This document shows positions 60,225 to 64,000 of a stretch of 64,000 nucleotides of DNA, one piece after another. Origin of the DNA: Corallococcus sp. EGB (GTDB taxonomy: Bacteria > Myxococcota > Myxococcia > Myxococcales > Myxococcaceae); contig NZ_CP079946.1 in assembly GCF_019968905.1 (NCBI RefSeq), forward strand, positions 2,418,001-2,482,000, read 5' to 3'. Position 1 is the stretch's first letter; the number at the start of each line of letters is the position of its first letter. Below the pieces are notes generated by a model. The model was not told the origin of the DNA and made no database searches. It saw only the letters and a program-made list of their open reading frames with translations. Both the position numbers and the translations under genes were made by a program.

Positions 60225-60751
60225 GCTGCATCCGTTTCGAGGTGCCGGTGGAGACCGTCAACACCTCCAACCGGCGCGAGCACCACATGGAGCGCCACAG
60301 GCGCGCGAAGGGACAGCGCGACGCCACCCACCTGCTGTGGCCCGGCTGGAGCGGGCCCGCGCTCCTGGTGGTGCGCCTGACGCGCGTGTCCCCTAGGACG
60401 CTCGACAGCGGGGACAACCTCCCCATTGCCATGAAGAGCATCCGCGACGAGGTGGCGCGGCAGCTGCGCCTGGACGACGCCTCGCCGCTGGTGCGCTGGG
60501 TGTACGCCCAGGCACAGGGCGAGCCCTCGGTGCTGGTGGAACTCTCCTGGGGGGATGACGCCCTCGCCGCGGCTGTCCGCGCCCAGGACGCGCTGGCCCC
60601 GCCCCCGCCTCCGGTGCCGGCCGAGGCCGCCTCTGCCCGCGCGTCCAGGGCGCGGAAGCCGAAGGCACCGAAAAAGGCTCCGTCCCGGCCGCTGCGCGGG
60701 CTCGCGGCCCTCGCCACGCCGGCCAGCTACCCGGGAGGGAAGAAGTCATGA
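60221..60751 (+). CDS. RusA-like Holliday-junction resolvase family protein
   Basis: A 176-residue protein. The core reads LLVVRLTRVSPRTLDSGDNL, PIAMKSIRDEVARQLRLDDA and VRWVYAQAQGEPSVLVELSW. These match the RusA pattern, with acidic residues in D-x-x-D-N, then R-D and D-D that bind magnesium. A basic tail (RASRARKPKAPKKAPSRPL) follows, which is not in E. coli RusA and may bind DNA. An inverted TGTCCCC/GGGGACA pair lies within it at 60387 and 60410. Confidence 0.75.
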   Translation: MSCIRFEVPVETVNTSNRREHHMERHRRAKGQRDATHLLWPGWSGPALLVVRLTRVSPRTLDSGDNLPIAMKSIRDEVARQLRLDDASPLVRWVYAQAQGEPSVLVELSWGDDALAAAVRAQDALAPPPPPVPAEAASARASRARKPKAPKKAPSRPLRGLAALATPASYPGGKKS

Positions 60752-60945
60752 CGTGCCGCCCAGGGGACCTGCGCGAGGAGGTGGGCCGCATCCGCGCCGC
60801 GCTCGCCGCCGGGTACAGCGTGGCGCACCTGGCCCGGCTCTACGGCTGCCACTGGGAGACCATCAAGGCCATCCGCGACGGGCACGTCTACAAGGGCGTG
60901 CCGGTGCTGGAGTCGCGGCAGGGTGCGAAGACGGAGGGCGGGTAG
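60748..60945 (+). CDS. small helix-turn-helix protein
   Basis: Sixty-five residues. The segment IRAALAAGYSVAHLARLYGC then HWETIKAIRDGHVYKG is a typical HTH of phage Xis/Cro-like or homeodomain-like kind. ATG overlaps the RusA stop. Likely DNA-binding; target unknown. Confidence 0.75.
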   Translation: MTCRPGDLREEVGRIRAALAAGYSVAHLARLYGCHWETIKAIRDGHVYKGVPVLESRQGAKTEGG

Positions 60946-60947
60946 CC

Positions 60948-61164
60948 ATGGCCTGCCACGATCCGGAGCAACTCCTGCTGCCGTTGGAGGCGCGCCCAGG
61001 AAGCGCAGGAAGGTGTGCCGCTGTGCCAGGACAGCCGCGCGGCCCGGCGTCTCGCGGTACTCGCCCGTGGGCTGCTACTCCGGGACACCACCGTGGACGC
61101 CGTGCACGCGGAGATGCGCGTCCGCCGCAACATGCTCCACATGAGGCGCGCGGGAGACACTTAA
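60948..61164 (+). pseudogene. small phage gene with probable +1 frameshift near 60990
   Basis: Reading from ATG 60948 gives MACHDPEQLLLPLE, then a low-quality Gly/Pro/Arg-rich frame running to 61169. Stepping one base forward at about 60990 gives RAQEAQEGVPLCQDSRAARR, then LAVLARGLLLRDTTVDAVHA and EMRVRRNMLHMRRAGDT with stop TAA at 61162-61164. The second frame is clearly protein-like but has no good start. The simplest reading is one gene broken (or programmed) by a one-base shift. Sequencing error is also possible. Confidence 0.65.
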
Positions 61165-61171
61165 AATAGGA

Positions 61172-61200
61172 AGGCCCAGCCCCTCACAGGGGCTGGGCCT
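61172..61200 (+). terminator. strong hairpin ending the early operon
   Basis: A perfect 13-bp stem, AGGCCCAGCCCCT (61172-61184) with AGGGGCTGGGCCT (61188-61200), loop CAC. It stands 7 bases after the TAA of the frameshifted gene, between convergent transcription units, and so may work in both directions; AAAATAGGA before it gives a U-rich tail only for the minus strand. Confidence 0.85.
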
Positions 61201-61230
61201 CTTGAGCATTGCCGATTTAGGTCTTAGGAC

Positions 61231-61518
61231 TTACTGCGTGAACGCAGTCACAAAAGTTCCATGTTCGGTCATGTCCTCCGAAGTTATGAATAGTCGATAT
61301 GCTCCTTGTGGGGAGATAAGACTACATCCCTCCTCCAGTCCGGTCGAGACGCCCCGAGGGAGAACGAAGGTCACTGAGTCTGGGTCCTTGCGCGTTGGGA
61401 TGCGCTCCTGAAAGCCGCCGAGTGCACGCACGGTTTGATAGTGCTGCTGGCCACGTCGATGGGTCACGTTTGAGGCGGGGTGTGATTCTCCTGAATTACG
61501 GCGAAATATTGTTGTCAT
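61231..61518 (-). CDS. lone minus-strand protein of AT-richer composition (moron-like)
   Basis: Ninety-five residues from ATG 61518, with AGGAG six bases upstream (complement of 61525-61529). Composition is visibly less GC-rich than neighbours. The protein reads MTTIFRRNSGESHPASNVTH early and VTFVLPRGVSTGLEEGCSLI, then GAYRLFITSEDMTEHGTFVT near the end. It has no signal peptide, membrane span or known motif. Opposite strand, own promoter and own hairpin terminator mark it as an independently expressed insert, possibly active in the lysogen. Confidence 0.65.
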   Translation of the reverse strand: MTTIFRRNSGESHPASNVTHRRGQQHYQTVRALGGFQERIPTRKDPDSVTFVLPRGVSTGLEEGCSLISPQGAYRLFITSEDMTEHGTFVTAFTQ

Positions 61519-61542
61519 TTTTTGCTCCTATTGTTTGGGCTT

Positions 61543-61560
61543 CGCTGCCGAAGGGCAGCG
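61543..61560 (-). promoter_or_regulatory. inverted repeat in the leader of the minus-strand gene
   Basis: CGCTGCC-gaag-GGCAGCG forms a 7-bp perfect dyad (61543-61560), just downstream of the predicted -10 and ahead of the ribosome site. It may be an operator or a 5' hairpin stabilising the mRNA. Confidence 0.5.
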
Positions 61561-61566
61561 TCATCA

Positions 61567-61594
61567 AATGTAGCCAGGGCGAACCCAATGTCAA
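61567..61594 (-). promoter_or_regulatory. sigma70-like promoter for the minus-strand gene
   Basis: On the minus strand, TTGACA (complement of 61589-61594) and TACATT (complement of 61567-61572) are separated by 16 bases. The -35 is perfect consensus and the -10 matches four of six. Transcription would begin near 61560, about 40 bases before ATG 61518. Confidence 0.6.
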
Positions 61595-61672
61595 ACGGTC
61601 GGGGTTTTATACTTCGGCACGTCTCGCCAATCCTCTACGTCAAGGCAAGTTGCGAAGACTTGGGCGATCCCA

Positions 61673-61990
61673 ATGACGTGTCGCCGTCCCGCGAGTGGCC
61701 ATCAGCTTTCTACCGAGAGAACGTCGCCAGACCGGAGCGGAAGGTGGAGCGATCCTTCGTGCGATCTCCGCGACCTCGGTCCGGACCGGCCGGAGGGCCT
61801 GACGCCCGCCCAGCTTCGGCGCCAGCAGCGCGTGAAGGCGCTGGAGCTGCTCCGCGAAGGGGTGCACCACAGCGCCGTCCTGGAGCGCTTCCCCTGCCTC
61901 ACCTACGCGGGGCTGAAGAAGCTCGCCGCCCGCGCCGGGGTGAAGCTGCCGCGCGGGAGGTGGCTGGCGAACGGCCCTCCACTTTTTTAG
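61673..61990 (+). CDS. phage protein with C-terminal helix-turn-helix-like region
   Basis: The frame gives 105 residues from ATG 61673. The last 65 residues are convincing: EGLTPAQLRRQQRVKALELL, REGVHHSAVLERFPCLTYAG and LKKLAARAGVKLPRG, a helical DNA-binding-like domain similar to small phage HTH proteins. The first 35 residues are poorer, so the true start may be a later GTG/TTG. The stop is followed by TTTTTTAGG-rich sequence. Confidence 0.55.
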   Translation: MTCRRPASGHQLSTERTSPDRSGRWSDPSCDLRDLGPDRPEGLTPAQLRRQQRVKALELLREGVHHSAVLERFPCLTYAGLKKLAARAGVKLPRGRWLANGPPLF

Positions 61991-62064
61991 GCCCGCCGCC
62001 AGGTGGCCGCCCCTTCTTAGGGAAACGGGTGCATTTCCGCGCCCTTTTTCAAGAGGAGTCCTAC

Positions 62065-62256
62065 ATGTCGGCCAACGTCAACGTGAAGTTCAAGCTGCCT
62101 GCCTCCATGCTGCGCGCGGTGAAGACGATGGAGAAGGCGGCTCAGGAGTGCGCCGCGCCGGAAGGGGCGGCGGAGGTGCCGTCGGAACTCACGGCGGAGC
62201 AGCGCCGGGCCATCGAGCGCGCGGCGGCTGAAGTCTTCAAGAAGGCGCTCAGGTAG
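62065..62256 (+). CDS. small hypothetical phage protein
   Basis: Sixty-three residues from ATG 62065, with AAGAGGAG upstream at good distance. It begins MSANVNVKFKLPASMLRAVK and ends in a helix (LTAEQRRAIERAAAEVFKKA). No motif is recognised. The ribosome site is one of the best in the region, suggesting strong independent expression. Confidence 0.7.
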   Translation: MSANVNVKFKLPASMLRAVKTMEKAAQECAAPEGAAEVPSELTAEQRRAIERAAAEVFKKALR

Positions 62257-62348
62257 TAGTGCCTGTGCGTCAGAGGTAGAAGGGAAGCGGGCCGGCCGCG
62301 CCAACGGCCGGGCCCGCGAAGTCCAGGAGCGCCAGGGAAAGCACCGCT

Positions 62349-62380
62349 GGGGACACCACCCATACCCGCCGCCGGGGACA
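62349..62380 (+). promoter_or_regulatory. two GGGGACA sites upstream of the terminase region
   Basis: GGGGACA occurs at 62349-62355 and 62374-62380, 25 bases apart in the same direction, in the 150-base gap before the HTH gene. It is the same 7-mer that forms the cluster at 58.0-58.3 kb. The spacing is about 2.4 helical turns. A shared DNA-binding protein could link both places; this is inference. Confidence 0.4.
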
Positions 62381-62405
62381 TTCCGCGCGGCCAGGGGAGG
62401 ACTCC

Positions 62406-62627
62406 ATGCCGTGCCTGACGAAGGAGCAGCGCGAGGCGAAGCGGACGCGCGCCCTCGCCATCCGAGAGAAGAATCCCAACCTGTCCGCCGCGGACATCGC
62501 CGAGCGCCTGGGCCTGCACCGCAAGACGGTGGAGGGGTGGCTCACCGAAGCCGGCCTGGGCCAGACGCGCACCGAGGACGCCCGGGGGCAGCGGCCCGTG
62601 CCCTCTGCCCCTGGCGAGGTGGGGTAG
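62406..62627 (+). CDS. small helix-turn-helix protein upstream of terminase
   Basis: Seventy-three residues, ATG 62406 with GGGGAGGA upstream. The segment NLSAADIAERLGLHRKTVEG followed by WLTEAGLGQTR is a clear HTH of the resolvase/MerR-like kind. Location directly before the small terminase gene is common for phage genes that help DNA recognition or regulate late transcription. Confidence 0.78.
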   Translation: MPCLTKEQREAKRTRALAIREKNPNLSAADIAERLGLHRKTVEGWLTEAGLGQTRTEDARGQRPVPSAPGEVG

Positions 62628-62630
62628 GCC

Positions 62631-63272
62631 ATGGCGAAGAAGAGCGGCAGCCTCAACGACAGGCAGGCGGCCTTCGTGCGCGAGTACCTGGTGGACTTGA
62701 ATGCCACCCGGGCCGCCATCCGCGCCGGGTACGCGGAGCGCAGCGCCGCGGCCATGGCCTCGGAGCTCCTGAGAAACCCGAAGGTTCAAGAGGCGGTGGA
62801 GGCGGCCCAGAAGGCGAGGGCGGAGCGCGTCCAGCTGAAGGCGGACGACGTGCTGGTGGAGCTGGCGCGGCTGGCGACGTCGGACGTGGCCGACGCCTTC
62901 GACGAGCACGGGGCGCTGCGCCCGCTGAAGGACATGCCGGTGGGCCTGCGCCGGGCCATCGCCAGCATCGAGGTGGAGCAGCTGAAGGTGGACGGGGCTG
63001 CCGTCGGCACCGTGGCGAAGGTGCGCATGTGGGACAAGCCGAAGTCGCTGGAGCTGCTGTCGAAACACCTGGGGCTGCTGAAGGAGAAGCTGGAGGTGAC
63101 GGGGAAGGACGGGGCGCCCGTCCAGGTAAACGCCCAACAAGACTTGTCGGGGTACACGGATGAAGAGCTGCAGGCCATCCACGCCATCCACGAGGCGGCC
63201 GCCCGGCGCCGAGACGCTGCCGAGCGCGGCGGCGGTGAAGGCGGAACTGGAGAGGCGCCAGAAGGCCCGTGA
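62631..63272 (+). CDS. phage terminase small subunit
   Basis: A 213-residue Terminase_2-type (XtmA/P27-like) protein. The N-terminus has the DNA-binding domain pattern LNDRQAAFVREYLVDLNATR, then AAIRAGYAERSAAAMASELL and NPKVQEAVEAAQ. The middle (LKADDVLVELARLATSDVAD) is also typical, followed by KSLELLSKHLGLLKEKLEV. It recognises the packaging site and starts three bases after the HTH gene. The C-terminal tail is Gly/Glu-rich. It overlaps the large subunit start. Confidence 0.92.
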   Translation: MAKKSGSLNDRQAAFVREYLVDLNATRAAIRAGYAERSAAAMASELLRNPKVQEAVEAAQKARAERVQLKADDVLVELARLATSDVADAFDEHGALRPLKDMPVGLRRAIASIEVEQLKVDGAAVGTVAKVRMWDKPKSLELLSKHLGLLKEKLEVTGKDGAPVQVNAQQDLSGYTDEELQAIHAIHEAAARRRDAAERGGGEGGTGEAPEGP

Positions 63273-64000
63273 GAGGGAGCGCATGGAGGCGGACTTCTCC
63301 GTCTTCGTGCGCGCCTCCTGGCCGGTGCTGGAGCCGACGGAGCCCCTCGTGTGGGGGTGGCCGCTGGCCGTGGTGTGCCAGCACGCCCAGGCGCTGGTGG
63401 AGGACTGGATGCGTGCGACGCTGGCCCGCATTGGCACGCTGCCGCCGCTGCCCACCGGGCCCCTTCCGACGGACGCGAAGGCGCGCGAGGAGGAAGAGAG
63501 GCGCCGGCACCACGTGGCCGGGCTGTGGCGGGAGGCCCGGCGCCTGGGCGTCCTCGAGGACGGGGGACGCGTGCGCGTGGTGCCCCAGCGCTTCCGGAAG
63601 CTGCTCGTCAACATCCCCCCGGGGTACGCGAAGTCGCGCATCCTCTCGGTGATGTTCCTCGCGTGGGTGTGGCTGCGCTGGCCCAGCTTCACCGCGCTGT
63701 GTCTCTCCAGCAACCCAGACGTGGCCCGCCGCGACGCGGAGAGGTGCCGCGAGCTGGTGAAGTCCTCCTGGTACCGGGACACCTTCGACGTCTGGTGGAG
63801 CTTCTCCGAGACGGAGGACGCGAAAGGGCACTACCGCACCAGCGCGGGCGGCTGGCGCCTCTCCAAGGGCTGGAAGGCGGTGGTGACGGGAGACCGCGCG
63901 GACGCGGAGATTCTGGACGACCCAAACGACGCGGAGGGCGTCTGGAGCGAGGCGGAGCGCGAGGGCGTCAACAACCGGTGGGACGACGCGCTGGAGTCCC
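63235..64000 (+). CDS. phage terminase large subunit, 3' truncated by window edge
   Basis: The frame from GTG 63235 (VKAELERRQKARERERMEAD) is coding; ATG 63283, with GGGAG three bases upstream, is an alternative start. The ATPase domain is visible: LLVNIPPGYAKSRILSVMFL carries the Walker A-like motif (with Ala-Lys-Ser rather than Gly-Lys-Ser), followed by FTALCLSSNPDVARRDAERC and VVTGDRADAEILDDPNDAEG, where the acidic residues resemble the Walker B region. The nuclease domain lies outside the window. It packages DNA into procapsids. Confidence 0.9.
   Translation, partial: MKAELERRQKARERERMEADFSVFVRASWPVLEPTEPLVWGWPLAVVCQHAQALVEDWMRATLARIGTLPPLPTGPLPTDAKAREEEERRRHHVAGLWREARRLGVLEDGGRVRVVPQRFRKLLVNIPPGYAKSRILSVMFLAWVWLRWPSFTALCLSSNPDVARRDAERCRELVKSSWYRDTFDVWWSFSETEDAKGHYRTSAGGWRLSKGWKAVVTGDRADAEILDDPNDAEGVWSEAEREGVNNRWDDALES

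Overview
The window is one stretch of a very GC-rich chromosome with strong third-position G/C bias. Gene content points to a myxobacterium of the Myxococcus/Corallococcus kind: TPR proteins, FHA plus DUF4388 domains, many lipoproteins with Asp-Ala-Gly-Thr linkers, PilT, and a secreted subtilase. This assignment is inferred from gene content and composition; no rRNA or marker comparison was possible.

Bases 1 to about 47.6 kb are ordinary chromosome. In order they hold: a TPR protein cut by the window edge; RecQ, RadC and a cyclic-nucleotide-binding protein; thioredoxin reductase; a Cys/Met PLP enzyme, MoaC and a Nudix hydrolase; a SirB1-like protein; a YiiX-like permuted papain-fold protein; a subtilase and a patatin. 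A methionine block follows (ArsR-methyltransferase regulator, MetH, MetE-core protein). Next come MutY, a RecB/Cas4-like nuclease, TcdA, TatD, a DHH phosphoesterase, Maf, a TPR-metallopeptidase lipoprotein, an RlmI-like methyltransferase, a cysteine-ladder protein, a UvrD/PcrA helicase, rplM-rpsI, a PilT-like ATPase, RecX, a BamD-like lipoprotein, an FHA protein, SelD, an amidase, RNase PH and RdgB.

Four tRNA genes (Pro-TGG, Arg-TCT, His-GTG, Arg-TCG) lie at 47.63-48.08 kb. Directly after them the character changes. From about 48.1 kb to the window end is the left part of a prophage or phage-like element. Its early operon runs about 12.3 kb with nearly every stop codon overlapping the next start by 1 to 8 bases. 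It encodes a PP2C phosphatase, a DUF6884-DGQHR fusion, a winged-helix protein, a repeat-bearing cytosine-C5 methyltransferase, a PD-(D/E)XK nuclease, an SNF2 helicase, an ASCH protein, a replication-like protein whose gene carries a dense palindrome/iteron cluster, a SLOG protein, a RusA-like resolvase and several small zinc-ribbon or HTH proteins. The operon ends in a frameshifted gene and a strong hairpin. A lone minus-strand gene of AT-richer composition with its own promoter follows. The late region then starts with small genes and the two terminase subunits, the large one running off the edge. No integrase and no second attachment site are visible.

The strongest unusual signals are: 16 copies of TGTCCCC (either strand), including three perfect 14-bp palindromes, inside one phage gene (candidate origin or operator cluster); seven tandem ~45-residue repeats in the phage methyltransferase; a host protein with 17 cysteines spaced exactly three residues apart; a regulator-metH-core MetE block; the long chain of coupled starts including 9-codon and 48-codon genes; and a probable frameshift at 60.99 kb.
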